DNA from: Roseomonas marmotae
Lineage (GTDB): Bacteria > Pseudomonadota > Alphaproteobacteria > Acetobacterales > Acetobacteraceae
DNA length: 64,000 bases
Assembly: GCF_017654485.1 (NCBI RefSeq)
Contig: NZ_CP061091.1
Span: 2,610,501-2,674,500 of the forward strand
Direction of reading: 5' to 3'
In this document: piece by piece, positions 17,577 through 28,930 of the stretch
How positions within the stretch are numbered: the first letter of the stretch is position 1
Layout: every line of letters begins with the position of its first letter
The notes under the pieces: model-generated
What the model was told of the DNA's origin: nothing
The model's input: the letters and a program-made list of their open reading frames with translations, nothing else
Databases searched by the model: none
Translations under genes and position numbers: made by a program

Positions 17577-18596
17577 ATGGGAGCGTTTTTGCAAGGCTGG
17601 CTGGAACGGGCGCTGCGGCTGTCGCCGATGCGGGGTGGGTTGGTACTGACGCTGGGCATGTTGGCAGTGACGCTGGCCTGCCGCGCCGCCCTGCCCCTCA
17701 TGCCGGACACGCTGGCCCCCATACTCTATGCGCCGGCGGCGGTGCTGGCCTCCTGCTTCGGCGGCATCGCCGGTGGGCTGCTGGTGCTGTTGGCCGCCGG
17801 CATCGACGCCATGCGCCTCGCCGGCCGCGGGCTGAACCCGCCGCTGGCCATGGCGCCGGGGCTGACGGTACTGCTGCTGCTGGCCGCCACCGGCCTCCTG
17901 CTCGGCCGGGCGGGGCGGGCTCTTCTGGCGCGGGGGGATGCCCAGGAGAAGGAGCTTGCCCTGATGCGGGAGGAAGTCGGGGCCGAGATGAAGCGCCAGG
18001 AGCTGCTGCAGCATGAGCTGACGCACCGGGTGAAGAACAACTTCCAGCTGGTCGGCAGCCTCCTGCGCCTCCAGGCCCGGAAGGCTGGTAACGATATCGC
18101 CAGCCGGATCCTGAACATGACGGTCTTGCGTATCCAGGGCATGTCGGCCCTGCAGGAGAGCCTCTATCGCAACCGTGATATCGGCCATGTCGAGCTCAGC
18201 CGCTACATCCGTGAGCTCTGCGGCCGGCTGGGTGAGGCGCAGATCGACGGCGCCGATATCCGCATCGTCGTGGAAGCCGAGAGCATCGAGCTTCCCGGCG
18301 AATACGCATTGCCCCTGGGGCTGGCGATCTCCGAACTCGTCTCCAACGCCCTGCGGCATGCTTTTCCGGCCGGCCGGGCGGGGGTGGTGCGCGTCATCCT
18401 GCGGCGGGATGGTGACGAAATCATCCTGGCCGTCAGCGATGACGGCCAGGGCATCGAGAACCGGGATACGGTGCTGAACCGCGGCTTCGGCATGTTGCTG
18501 GTGAGCTCCTGCGCCCAGCAGCTGGAAGGGGAGCTGGCGGTCGCCGAGCACCCCACCTGTTTCGAGATCCGCTTCCCCGCCACACTCTCTCACTGA
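17577..18596 (+). CDS. Membrane HWE/HisKA_2-type sensor histidine kinase
   Basis: About 339-residue kinase. The N-terminus has three hydrophobic segments (about 21-38, 45-73, 93-110) with hardly any periplasmic part, like a DUF4118-type membrane sensor. A coiled stretch rich in Glu/Lys (120-145) leads to the phospho-acceptor segment HELTHRVKNNFQLV with His150. The ATPase has the N-box ELVSNALRHAF and the G-box SDDGQG, and ends GFGMLLVSSCAQQLEGEL. ATG 17577 is preferred because the family-like part begins there; in-frame TTG or GTG codons upstream are possible. Kinases of this type often feed PhyR in alphaproteobacteria, and an EcfG-like sigma gene lies 0.4 kb away. It is divergent from pstS. 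Confidence 0.85.
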   Translation: MGAFLQGWLERALRLSPMRGGLVLTLGMLAVTLACRAALPLMPDTLAPILYAPAAVLASCFGGIAGGLLVLLAAGIDAMRLAGRGLNPPLAMAPGLTVLLLLAATGLLLGRAGRALLARGDAQEKELALMREEVGAEMKRQELLQHELTHRVKNNFQLVGSLLRLQARKAGNDIASRILNMTVLRIQGMSALQESLYRNRDIGHVELSRYIRELCGRLGEAQIDGADIRIVVEAESIELPGEYALPLGLAISELVSNALRHAFPAGRAGVVRVILRRDGDEIILAVSDDGQGIENRDTVLNRGFGMLLVSSCAQQLEGELAVAEHPTCFEIRFPATLSH

Positions 18597-18615
18597 GGGC
18601 GCGGCGGGCACGGCG

Positions 18616-18816
18616 TCAGTCCTTCTTCTCGTCCGGCGTCTCCCAGCCGATGCTGCTGTTCGGGCTGCCGGTGGAGGGCGGGTCGCTGGCGGGGAAGCTA
18701 TCCTCCAGCGACTTCTCCAGGACGCTCTCCTTGGTCCGGTCGGCATCGCCCTCGGTGGGCTTGCCATCCTGCCGCCCTCGGGTTCCTGGCTGGCTGCCCG
18801 GCTTGTTGGCGCTCAT
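18616..18816 (-). CDS. Small protein with SFPASDPPS motif
   Basis: 66-residue, acidic, charged protein without membrane segments or cysteine. The C-terminal half has EKSLEDSFPASDPPS, a motif I know from many small alphaproteobacterial proteins of unknown function, often near stress genes. It is not NepR: the NepR anti-sigma helix signature is absent, though the location next to an EcfG-like sigma gene invites that name. ATG 18816 has AGGGAG about 9 nt upstream; the frame extends further but has no better start. It is divergent from the sigma gene and convergent with the kinase gene. Confidence 0.7.
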   Translation of the reverse strand: MSANKPGSQPGTRGRQDGKPTEGDADRTKESVLEKSLEDSFPASDPPSTGSPNSSIGWETPDEKKD

Positions 18817-18989
18817 CTCTGCACTCCCTGATTCCGCTGGCGCGGCCTGCCTGTCAGGCCGTCTTCGTTCAAGGCAACATCCGGCATCAGACGGGGTTGC
18901 AGGCACTGCCCTGACGGCCTCGCACCAGCCTGCGCCAGCAACTCCCTCGATCAGCGGACGTTCGTAACAGCACCAATTCAACAATATCC

Positions 18990-19613
18990 GTGGCGGAAAG
19001 CAGGCCTGTGACGAGTTGGATAGAGAACGACATCGTTGCCTGCCTCCCCGATCTCCGCGCCTATGCACGGTCACTCACCCGCAACCGGCACGACGCGGAT
19101 GACCTGGTGCAGGATACCGTGGTCCGCATCATGCATTCGGCCGATCGCTTCCAGCCGGGCACCAATTTCAAGGCCTGGGCCTTCACCATCCTCCGCAACC
19201 GCTTCCTGAACGAGTTCGTCGCCAAGCGGCGCCAGACCCGTGACATGGACGACGCGGAGATGGAGCAGCTTCCCACCTCCGCCAGGCAGGAGGAAGGACT
19301 GGAACTGGCAGATTTCCAGCGGATCTTTCACAAGCTTCCGGAAGACCACCGCTCCATCCTCACCCTCGTGGCCAGCTCAGGCCTGCCTTACGAGGATGTC
19401 GCGAAAGTGCTCGACTGCGCCGTTGGCACCGTGAAAAGCCGTGTCCACCGCGCGCGCATGGCGCTCTACCACCTGCTGGAGCAGGAATCGGAATCCGGGA
19501 CGAAGCGGGAGCGCTTCCACCGCACCCCCGCATCCGAGGAACGCCGGCGGCTGGAGCCGGCGCAGCTCGACCCTCAGAACCCGACCCGGGTGCCGGAGAC
19601 CGAGGGCCCGTAG
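18990..19613 (+). CDS. EcfG-like RNA polymerase sigma factor
   Basis: 207-residue group 4 sigma factor. Region 2 spans about residues 15-85, with LPDLRAYARSLTRNRHDADDLVQDTVVRIM and FKAWAFTILRNRF; region 4 spans about 105-165, with LPEDHRSILTLVASSGLPYEDVAKVLDCAVGTVKSRVHRAR seen as a classic r4_2 helix-turn-helix. A 40-residue polar tail follows. The sequence is close to the EcfG general-stress group of alphaproteobacteria. The start is probably GTG 18990; GTG 19008 is as good for the fold, and neither has a strong ribosome site. No phyR or nepR is in the window. The 3' end overlaps the convergent PRC-barrel gene by 40 bp. Confidence 0.88.
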   Translation: MAESRPVTSWIENDIVACLPDLRAYARSLTRNRHDADDLVQDTVVRIMHSADRFQPGTNFKAWAFTILRNRFLNEFVAKRRQTRDMDDAEMEQLPTSARQEEGLELADFQRIFHKLPEDHRSILTLVASSGLPYEDVAKVLDCAVGTVKSRVHRARMALYHLLEQESESGTKRERFHRTPASEERRRLEPAQLDPQNPTRVPETEGP

Positions 19614-19999
19614 TAGCTGTGGACCCTTTCGCCCCAGGCGGTGTCCGCCAGATCCACCGCTTCCCCCGGATCGAAGGAAGGCGCCTCGCACAGCTGCTGC
19701 TCGACCAGCGGGATGATGTAGCCGCCCAGCGCATCGTCGTAGTGCAGGTGCTGCCAGGATAGCGGGTAATGCCGTGCCCCGATGCCGAGAATGCCGCCGA
19801 AGGACAGGACGGCGTATTCCACCCTGCCACTGATCTTGTCGATCATCAGCGTCTCGATGGTGCCGAGGCGATGACCATCTGCACCGAACACTGGGGTACC
19901 CCCAACCTTGTCGGCGGAGATCAGGGACAGAGTCTCGTCGCGGGCCAAAGGGGCCGACCCGTCGGCGGGCATGTAACCCTGGGGCCGGTTCGTGCTCAT
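19574..19999 (-). CDS. PRC-barrel domain protein
   Basis: 141-residue soluble protein with one PRC-barrel beta domain (about residues 22-105): TLSLISADKVGGTPVFGADGHRLGTIETLMIDKISGRVEYAVLSF is recognisable by its GxxxG turn and the VEYAVLSFGG strand. PRC-barrels occur in photosynthetic H subunits, RimM and many small stress-related proteins. The start ATG 19999 has a strong AGGAGG 8 nt upstream. An EcfG-type promoter lies 41 bp before it. Its last 40 bp are antisense to the end of the sigma gene. Confidence 0.85.
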   Translation of the reverse strand: MSTNRPQGYMPADGSAPLARDETLSLISADKVGGTPVFGADGHRLGTIETLMIDKISGRVEYAVLSFGGILGIGARHYPLSWQHLHYDDALGGYIIPLVEQQLCEAPSFDPGEAVDLADTAWGERVHSYYGPSVSGTRVGF

Positions 20000-20039
20000 C
20001 AGCGCATCCTCCTACATCCCAAGCGATGCACGGAGAAGA

Positions 20040-20064
20040 AACCGCTGGAGGCAACCGGAGTTCC
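20040..20064 (-). promoter_or_regulatory. Probable EcfG-type promoter of the PRC-barrel gene
   Basis: On the minus strand GGAAC (20064-20060), 16-nt spacer, GGTT (20043-20040). The alphaproteobacterial general-stress consensus is GGAAC-N16/17-CGTT, so only the first base of the -10 differs. The start codon is about 40 bp downstream. Confidence 0.6.
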
Positions 20065-20199
20065 GCGCCCCGCTTCCCCGCGAGCCGGGTGAAACTTCAC
20101 CAGGGCGGCAGGCTTCTTCCTGGCAGCAGGTGGCAACACGCCGCCCTCCGGGCACCCCGCGCGAGGGAAAGCCCCTCATTCACAGAGAGGATGCGACCG

Positions 20200-20493
20200 A
20201 TGTCCGACACCCGTGTTCCGGCCAGTGGCACCCCAGCGGCCGGCACCCCAAATCCCGACCCGGCCAGCGAGGCGCCGCGCAGCGCGCCGCAGGAAGGCAT
20301 CGGGCCCAATGCCACCACGCGGGAAGGCGCCGTCCAGCCCCGCACCACGGACCGTCATGCCCCGATGCCGGAACGGCCCATCAGCGCGACCGACGCGCGG
20401 CAGGGCAAGACGCTGGGCCATGTCCGCTGGGTGCTCATCATTTCCCTGGCGCTGGCGGTCGTCGCGATGATCCTCGTCGCAGTCTGGACCTGA
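20200..20493 (+). CDS. Small tail-anchored protein, function unknown
   Basis: 97 residues. Residues 1-72 are Pro/Ala/Thr-rich and look disordered; residues about 77-96 form one hydrophobic helix at the very end (VLIISLALAVVAMILVAVW), so a C-terminally anchored membrane protein with its body in the cytoplasm is likely. ATG 20200 has AGAGAGG with 9-nt spacing. I recognise no family. It lies divergently from the PRC-barrel gene and ahead of the KGG-repeat gene, so a stress-related role is guilt by association only. Confidence 0.65.
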   Translation: MSDTRVPASGTPAAGTPNPDPASEAPRSAPQEGIGPNATTREGAVQPRTTDRHAPMPERPISATDARQGKTLGHVRWVLIISLALAVVAMILVAVWT

Positions 20494-20618
20494 CCGCAGA
20501 AAATTTTGCGCCGGCCGCAACCCAATGGCCGCGTCCGCGTTCCGGGATACGGCAGGCCGTCATGCCGCTTTCGGGGGAACGAAACGCGGAACGGCAGGCC
20601 GGAAGTGGTTTTATGGCG

Positions 20619-20643
20619 GGAACTTGGCCTTGATCGACCGGTT
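20619..20643 (+). promoter_or_regulatory. Probable EcfG-type promoter of the KGG-repeat gene
   Basis: GGAAC (20619-20623), 16-nt spacer, GGTT (20640-20643): the same form as the element in front of the PRC-barrel gene. The start codon is 55 bp downstream. Confidence 0.65.
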
Positions 20644-20698
20644 TATCCAATACCAGGCCGCCTTCCGGCCGGGGGAATAGCAGGAAAGGACCATCATC

Positions 20699-21001
20699 AT
20701 GGCTTCAACCCGTAGCGGCGGCGGCAAGCAAGGATTTGCTTCGATGGACCGGGAGAAGCAGCGCGACATCGCCTCGAAGGGTGGCCAGAGCGTGCCGGCC
20801 TCGAAGCGTAGTTTCGCTCAGGATCCGGCCCTAGCGGCTGAAGCAGGCCGGAAGGGCGGCCAAAGCGTGCAGGCCGAATCCCGCTCCTTTTCCCGTAATC
20901 GGGAACTCGCGGCACAGGCCGGGCGCAAAGGCGGCCAGGCCACACAGGGCAATCGGGAACAGAAGGCCCTGCGCGCATCGGCCGACAAGCCGGCTGAATA
21001 G
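20699..21001 (+). CDS. KGG-repeat general stress protein
   Basis: 100-residue, very polar, basic protein with three KGG units (ASKGGQSVPASKRSF, AGRKGGQSVQAESRSF, AGRKGGQATQGNRE) spaced by about 24-27 residues. This is the stress-induced KGG / YciG-GsiB type, plant LEA-like, thought to be disordered and protective. The ATG at 20699 has AGGAAAGGA in front. It stands behind a GGAAC-N16-GGTT promoter. No enzyme activity is expected. Confidence 0.88.
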   Translation: MASTRSGGGKQGFASMDREKQRDIASKGGQSVPASKRSFAQDPALAAEAGRKGGQSVQAESRSFSRNRELAAQAGRKGGQATQGNREQKALRASADKPAE

Positions 21002-21088
21002 AAAACAGGGCCAGCCGCCGGCCCATTCGCTTTGAGTGCGCCGGGTGGCCGTAGGCCCCCGGCGGTCGATCGGGGGAATCTGAGGGTA

Positions 21089-21298
21089 ATGTTGGCTTCC
21101 GCGTGCCTGCCGAAATCCGTGACCCTGCGCGGCGAGGCAGAAAGTCCTTCCTACGCATTGCGCGCCGCGCTGGCCGAACGCCTCATGCGCCGTACACCGG
21201 CTAATGAGGCCCGCTCCGTGCTGGACGTGGACAATCTCCCGCGCCAGCCACCGGCCGGTCAGTCCGGACCGCCTAAGCTGCGCCTCGCCGCCGGCTGA
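21089..21298 (+). CDS. Possible small protein, unrecognised
   Basis: 69-codon frame with a GAGGG just before its ATG and codon use biased to G/C in the third position like the neighbours. The middle reads ALRAALAERLMRRTPANEAR, a likely helix; the rest is Pro-rich. I know no family. It lies 25 bp ahead of the next small gene, in the same direction. In a genome this GC-rich a chance frame of this length is possible. Confidence 0.35.
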   Translation: MLASACLPKSVTLRGEAESPSYALRAALAERLMRRTPANEARSVLDVDNLPRQPPAGQSGPPKLRLAAG

Positions 21299-21323
21299 TG
21301 GCCGGCAAGCCAGGAAACCACCC

Positions 21324-21608
21324 ATGAAGCCCGTGAACGACAACCCGCCTTCCGGCATCCGCCAGGATACCAACGAAGCGCGCCCGAACGACCGTGTCGA
21401 TCCGCCGGAAGTGAAGCGACCGCCCGGCCAGCCCGCCTCGGGCTCCTCGCCCGAGCGGGCCGAGGCTCCTTCGGAGCCGACGCCGCAGCCGCCCGAGACC
21501 CCCGAGCGCAACGAGCCGATCGACAAGCCCGTGCCCGCCGATGCCAATGAGGATCTGCCCGAGGGCCAGTACGGCCGGGCCGATATCCTTCACAAGCCGC
21601 GCCACTGA
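21324..21608 (+). CDS. Small proline-rich acidic protein, unknown
   Basis: 94 residues, about a fifth Pro, many Glu/Asp/Arg, no hydrophobic stretch and no cysteine, so it is probably disordered and cytosolic. It begins MKPVNDNPPSG; this N-terminus and the GQYGRADILHK end look designed rather than random. The frame is open further upstream, but ATG 21324 is the first good start. No family recognised. It sits inside the stress cluster and may be a desiccation-type disordered protein; that is inference. Confidence 0.55.
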   Translation: MKPVNDNPPSGIRQDTNEARPNDRVDPPEVKRPPGQPASGSSPERAEAPSEPTPQPPETPERNEPIDKPVPADANEDLPEGQYGRADILHKPRH

Positions 21609-21777
21609 TCCCACTCCGGCGGCTTCGCCCCCGCCGGCGCGCCACTCCCTGTTACGCCCCCGCTTTTCTGCTCCGGCCGCGTCAACGATTTCGCTTCTGC
21701 GTCGTTGTCCCAGCCAGGGCCACGGCCGGCAGCTGCCGCGGCGACCGACGTGACCAGGAAGCGAGGGGAACAGCGCC

Positions 21778-22419
21778 ATGACGGATTCCAAGACGGCCTC
21801 CATCGTCTCTGGCCTAGAGAAGCGGATGGAACAGGGCATCCCCAGCGGCCGGCAGGCAGTTCTGGCAATGCTTGGTGCGCATCTGCATGACAGCCAGCGC
21901 GGCTATGACACCGGCCGCCGCCAGACTTCCGATCGTTTCCTCCGCATCGAGTTCACGGAACTCGCTGAGAAACGCGCCAACATGGCGGAGGAGCTGGACG
22001 AGCTTCTGACGCGCCTCGGCGTGACGCCTCAGCCTGAGGGCAGCACCCTCGGCGGCGTGCATCGCGTGGTGCTGGACCTGCAGGGCAAGCTCTTCGGCCG
22101 TGGCCGCGCCCGTGTGCTGCGCGAGGTGGTGCGTGGTGAATCCATCCTGGAAAGCGCCTATGCCGACGCGCTGTCCGAAGAACTGCCGTCCGATGCGCGC
22201 CAGCTTCTGAAGCGTCATTTCCGCCAGGTGCGCGCCACGGGCGACCGCTACGAAGCGATGCTGGAGGAAGACGAAGCCCCCGCCCACGCCGCCGGGACTT
22301 CCTTCATGGCGCGTTTCGACCGGCTGACCAGGCCCATCACCAGCAACCCGATCCTCTCGGCGGTGGTCGTCACGGCGGTTTCGGCGCTGACGGCCCGGTT
22401 GCTGCGCCCACGCCGCTGA
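21778..22419 (+). CDS. DUF2383 four-helix-bundle protein
   Basis: 213-residue protein. Residues about 25-165 match the DUF2383 (PA2169-type, ferritin-like four-helix bundle) pattern: HLHDSQRGYDTGRRQT, RIEFTELAEKRANMAEELDELL, LHR-like GVHRVVLDLQGKLFG, then VVRGESILESAYADAL and LKRHFRQVRATGDRYEAML. Carboxylates at bundle positions could bind metal, but a full diiron set is not certain. The C-terminal 35 residues include a weak hydrophobic stretch (NPILSAVVVTAVSALTARLL), possibly a membrane contact. The ATG has AGGAAG and GAGGGG upstream. Its position between stress genes and the glucan locus suits a stress role. Confidence 0.75.
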   Translation: MTDSKTASIVSGLEKRMEQGIPSGRQAVLAMLGAHLHDSQRGYDTGRRQTSDRFLRIEFTELAEKRANMAEELDELLTRLGVTPQPEGSTLGGVHRVVLDLQGKLFGRGRARVLREVVRGESILESAYADALSEELPSDARQLLKRHFRQVRATGDRYEAMLEEDEAPAHAAGTSFMARFDRLTRPITSNPILSAVVVTAVSALTARLLRPRR

Positions 22420-22517
22420 ACGCCCAGCCCCGGGCCGTGCCGCACCAGAGATAATGGCGAGCAAACGAGGATCAGCGTGACCATTCCCTATGGCTGCCGT
22501 CCCTCCCCGGCCCGGCT

Positions 22518-25500
22518 GTGCCGGACATGACGCCGCCGCAAACCCAGGCCGGGGGTGCCGCACCTGCCCGCCCGCCGCTGCTGCCGGGCGCCATCTATCA
22601 CATCGCCCCCGCCGATCCCGCCATGCTGGAACAGGCAGCCGGGCGGGCGAAGGAACTGGGCTTCGACAGCCTCTGCCTGGACCACCCCTTGCCCGGGATG
22701 AGCGGGCTGGCGCGGCGCCACGGGCTACGGCTGCTGCTGGCCATGCCGATGACGGAGGTGCGGGCCGCCGATCCCACCGCGCCGCCTGACCCGCGCTTCC
22801 CCGGACTGCACCGCCCGGCTGCCTCGCCCGACGCGCAGCGCTGGCTGGAAACCTGGGAAAGCCGGATGATCCAGGCTGCCGGGGAGGGTGTGGAAGGCTT
22901 TCTCTGCCTTCTGCCCGACTGGACCGGCCCCGAGGTGCTTCACAATCTCGTGGCCGCCGTGAAAGGTGCCAGCCCCGAGGCGTTGCTGGTGGCCTGCGTC
23001 AGCGGCCCCCAGCTGGGACTGGCCGAAGCCGGCTTCGATGCCGCCGCACCTCTGCTGCCATGGGCCGATGTCCTGGAGCAGGGCGCCGCCGAATGGACCG
23101 CCGGTCTGCCTCTGCTGGCCCTGGCGGAACTACCGGGCGGCCAGCGTCTGGCCAACCGCTGGAGCGACCGCCGGGAAGCCATGAGCGGACTGCGCCGGGC
23201 CATACGTCTCGCCGCCTTTTCCGGCGCCGGCTGGCTTCTGCCGGCGGGGATGGAGGTCGGCGACGTGCACCGAGGCTCACGGCTTCCCGCCGAGGGCACC
23301 GCCCCGCGCCTCGATCTGACCGAGGCGGTCCGGCACGCCAACGAGGAACGCCGCATGTCTGCGGCAGTCACCCAGGGAACGGTCAGCCGCCTGCTCTCGG
23401 CGCCGCATGCGCCGGTCGCGCTGCTGCGCCAGGGCGCGGCCGGCCGCGCCCTGGTGGTGGCCAATGCCTCCCTCACCCGGCCGCGGCCGCTGGCAGCCAG
23501 CCAGACACTGGGGCTCCTGTCCCGGCCCGGCACCCTACCGCCTGATCTGCTCGATACCGGGGGCCGTATGCTCCTGGCTCCCGCGGAGGTTCGCATCGTG
23601 CCCATTCATGAATCCTCGCCCGTGCGCCTGCCACTTCCGGAAGGTACCGCCGCCGCGGAGGACGCGACCGAGGCCCCGCGTATCGCCATCGAGAACATCG
23701 CCCCCGCCGTGGATGCCGGTCGCTTCGCCGTGAAGCGGGCGGTTGGACAGGCGGTGACGGTTACAGCGGATGTCTTCACCGACGGCCATACCAAGATCGC
23801 CGTCCGGCTGCTGTGGCGTCCCGCGGATGAGGATGCCTGGCGCGAGGTTCCGATGACGGCCGCCGGCAACGATGTCTGGCAGGCCAGCTTCGTCCCCGAC
23901 CGTATCGGCCGCCACCTCTACACGGTGGAAGCCTGGGTCGATGTCTATGCCGCCTTCGTGGATGAGATCACGAAGAAGCATGCCGCCGGCATCGATGTCT
24001 CGCTGGAGCGTCAGGAAGGAATGGAACTGCTGCGGGCCGCCGCGGGGCGCCTGGCGGACCAGGGCGGCGACCTCGCCATGGTGCTGGAGAACGAGCCCGG
24101 CGCGACGCATGACCAGGCGGTGGCGCTGTTCACCCTGCCGCGCACCGTCGCCGCCATGCGCGCCGCCGATGCGCGTCCCTTCCGCGTGCGCCAGGAGCCC
24201 CCGCTGCCGCTGGAGGTGGAACGCCGCGAGGCCGGATTCGCATCCTGGTATGAAATCTTCCCACGCTCGCAGAGCGGAGACCCGGATCGTCACGGCACCT
24301 TTCATGACGTGATCGCCCGCCTGCCCTCCATCCGCGCTATGGGCTTCGACGTGCTCTATTTCCCGCCGATCCACCCGATCGGCCAGAAGAACCGCAAGGG
24401 CCGCAACAACAGCCTGACGGCGGAGCCCAGCGATCCAGGCAGCCCCTATGCCATCGGCTCCGAAGACGGCGGCCATGACGCGCTGCACCCGGAACTCGGC
24501 ACGCTGGAGGATTTCCGCGCGCTGGTGAAGGCGGCGGCCGATAACGGAATGGAACTGGCGCTGGATTTCGCCATCCAGTGCTCCCCGGACCATCCCTGGC
24601 TGAAGGACCACCCGGACTGGTTCGACTGGCGCCCGGACGGCTCCATCCGCTACGCCGAGAATCCACCGAAGAAATACGAAGACATCGTCAACGTCGATTT
24701 CTACAAGCCCGCCTCCATGCCGGCGCTGTGGATCGCGCTGCGCGATGTCGTGCTTTTCTGGGTGAAGGAGGGCGTGAAGCTCTTCCGCGTGGACAACCCG
24801 CACACCAAGCCCCTGCCCTTCTGGGAATGGATGATCGGCGAGGTGCGTGCCCGCGCGCCGGAAGTGGTCTTCCTCTCGGAAGCCTTCACGCGGCCCAAGG
24901 TGATGTATCGCCTGGCCAAAGTCGGCTTCAGCCAGTCCTATACCTATTTCACCTGGCGCAACGCACGGTGGGAGTTGCAGCAGTATCTGCAGGAGCTGAA
25001 CCAGCCCCCGGTGCGCGATTTCTTCCGCCCGCATTTCTTCGTCAACACGCCGGACATCAATCCGGAATTCCTGCAGCAGACCGGCCGCCCCGGCCACCTG
25101 ATCCGCGCCGCGCTGGCCGCGACGCTCTCCGGCCTCTGGGGCGTCTATAACGGTTTCGAGCTGTGCGAGGCCACACCGGTAAAGCCGGGCAAGGAAGAGT
25201 ACCTCGACAGCGAGAAGTACGAGATCAAGGTCTGGGACTACGACCGCCCCGGCAACATCAAGGCCGAGATCACGGAGCTCAACCGCATCCGCCGGGAAAA
25301 TCCGGCGCTGCACACGCATCTCGGCACCACCTTCCTGAACTCGCAGCACGAGAACATCCTGCTGTTCGTGAAGCAGACGGCTGAGGGAGAGAACGCCATG
25401 CTGGTGGCCATCTCCATGGACCCCCGCAACGCGGTGGAGACCTGGATGGAACTGCCGCAATGGGCGATGGGCCTGCCCGGCGGCGCCCCGCTGGCGGTCG

Positions 25501-25625
25501 AGAACCTGATGCCTGGCGGCTTCGACGAGGAGCGCTGGGAAGGCACACACCGCCACCTCCGCCTCGACCCCAATTCCGGACTGCCCTTCGCCATCTGGCG
25601 CCTGCGCGCCGCCGACAAGGCCTGA
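22518..25625 (+). CDS. glgE: Maltose-1-phosphate maltosyltransferase GlgE with extra N-terminal half
   Basis: 1035 residues; typical GlgE has about 660-700. GlgE moves maltosyl units from alpha-maltose-1-phosphate onto linear alpha-1,4-glucan. The normal enzyme begins near residue 386 (PRIAIENIAPAVDAGRF). The nucleophile is Asp759 in LFRVDNPHTK and the acid/base Glu788 in VVFLSEAFTRPKVM, 29 residues apart as in the Streptomyces enzyme. Residues 1 to about 365 are extra: GAIYHIAPADP, VEGFLCLLPD, and GWLLPAGMEVG look like a GH13 barrel that has lost its catalytic residues. Start is GTG 22518, or ATG 22527. First gene of a seven-gene glucan locus; treS follows after 2 bp. Confidence 0.93.
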   Translation: MPDMTPPQTQAGGAAPARPPLLPGAIYHIAPADPAMLEQAAGRAKELGFDSLCLDHPLPGMSGLARRHGLRLLLAMPMTEVRAADPTAPPDPRFPGLHRPAASPDAQRWLETWESRMIQAAGEGVEGFLCLLPDWTGPEVLHNLVAAVKGASPEALLVACVSGPQLGLAEAGFDAAAPLLPWADVLEQGAAEWTAGLPLLALAELPGGQRLANRWSDRREAMSGLRRAIRLAAFSGAGWLLPAGMEVGDVHRGSRLPAEGTAPRLDLTEAVRHANEERRMSAAVTQGTVSRLLSAPHAPVALLRQGAAGRALVVANASLTRPRPLAASQTLGLLSRPGTLPPDLLDTGGRMLLAPAEVRIVPIHESSPVRLPLPEGTAAAEDATEAPRIAIENIAPAVDAGRFAVKRAVGQAVTVTADVFTDGHTKIAVRLLWRPADEDAWREVPMTAAGNDVWQASFVPDRIGRHLYTVEAWVDVYAAFVDEITKKHAAGIDVSLERQEGMELLRAAAGRLADQGGDLAMVLENEPGATHDQAVALFTLPRTVAAMRAADARPFRVRQEPPLPLEVERREAGFASWYEIFPRSQSGDPDRHGTFHDVIARLPSIRAMGFDVLYFPPIHPIGQKNRKGRNNSLTAEPSDPGSPYAIGSEDGGHDALHPELGTLEDFRALVKAAADNGMELALDFAIQCSPDHPWLKDHPDWFDWRPDGSIRYAENPPKKYEDIVNVDFYKPASMPALWIALRDVVLFWVKEGVKLFRVDNPHTKPLPFWEWMIGEVRARAPEVVFLSEAFTRPKVMYRLAKVGFSQSYTYFTWRNARWELQQYLQELNQPPVRDFFRPHFFVNTPDINPEFLQQTGRPGHLIRAALAATLSGLWGVYNGFELCEATPVKPGKEEYLDSEKYEIKVWDYDRPGNIKAEITELNRIRRENPALHTHLGTTFLNSQHENILLFVKQTAEGENAMLVAISMDPRNAVETWMELPQWAMGLPGGAPLAVENLMPGGFDEERWEGTHRHLRLDPNSGLPFAIWRLRAADKA

Positions 25626-25627
25626 CC

Positions 25628-28922
<3,295 letters not shown>

Positions 28923-28930
<8 letters not shown>

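Noticed and set aside
18616..18816. Calling this gene NepR
   Set aside because: The position suggests it, but the NepR helix signature is missing and the SFPASDPPS motif belongs to another small family.
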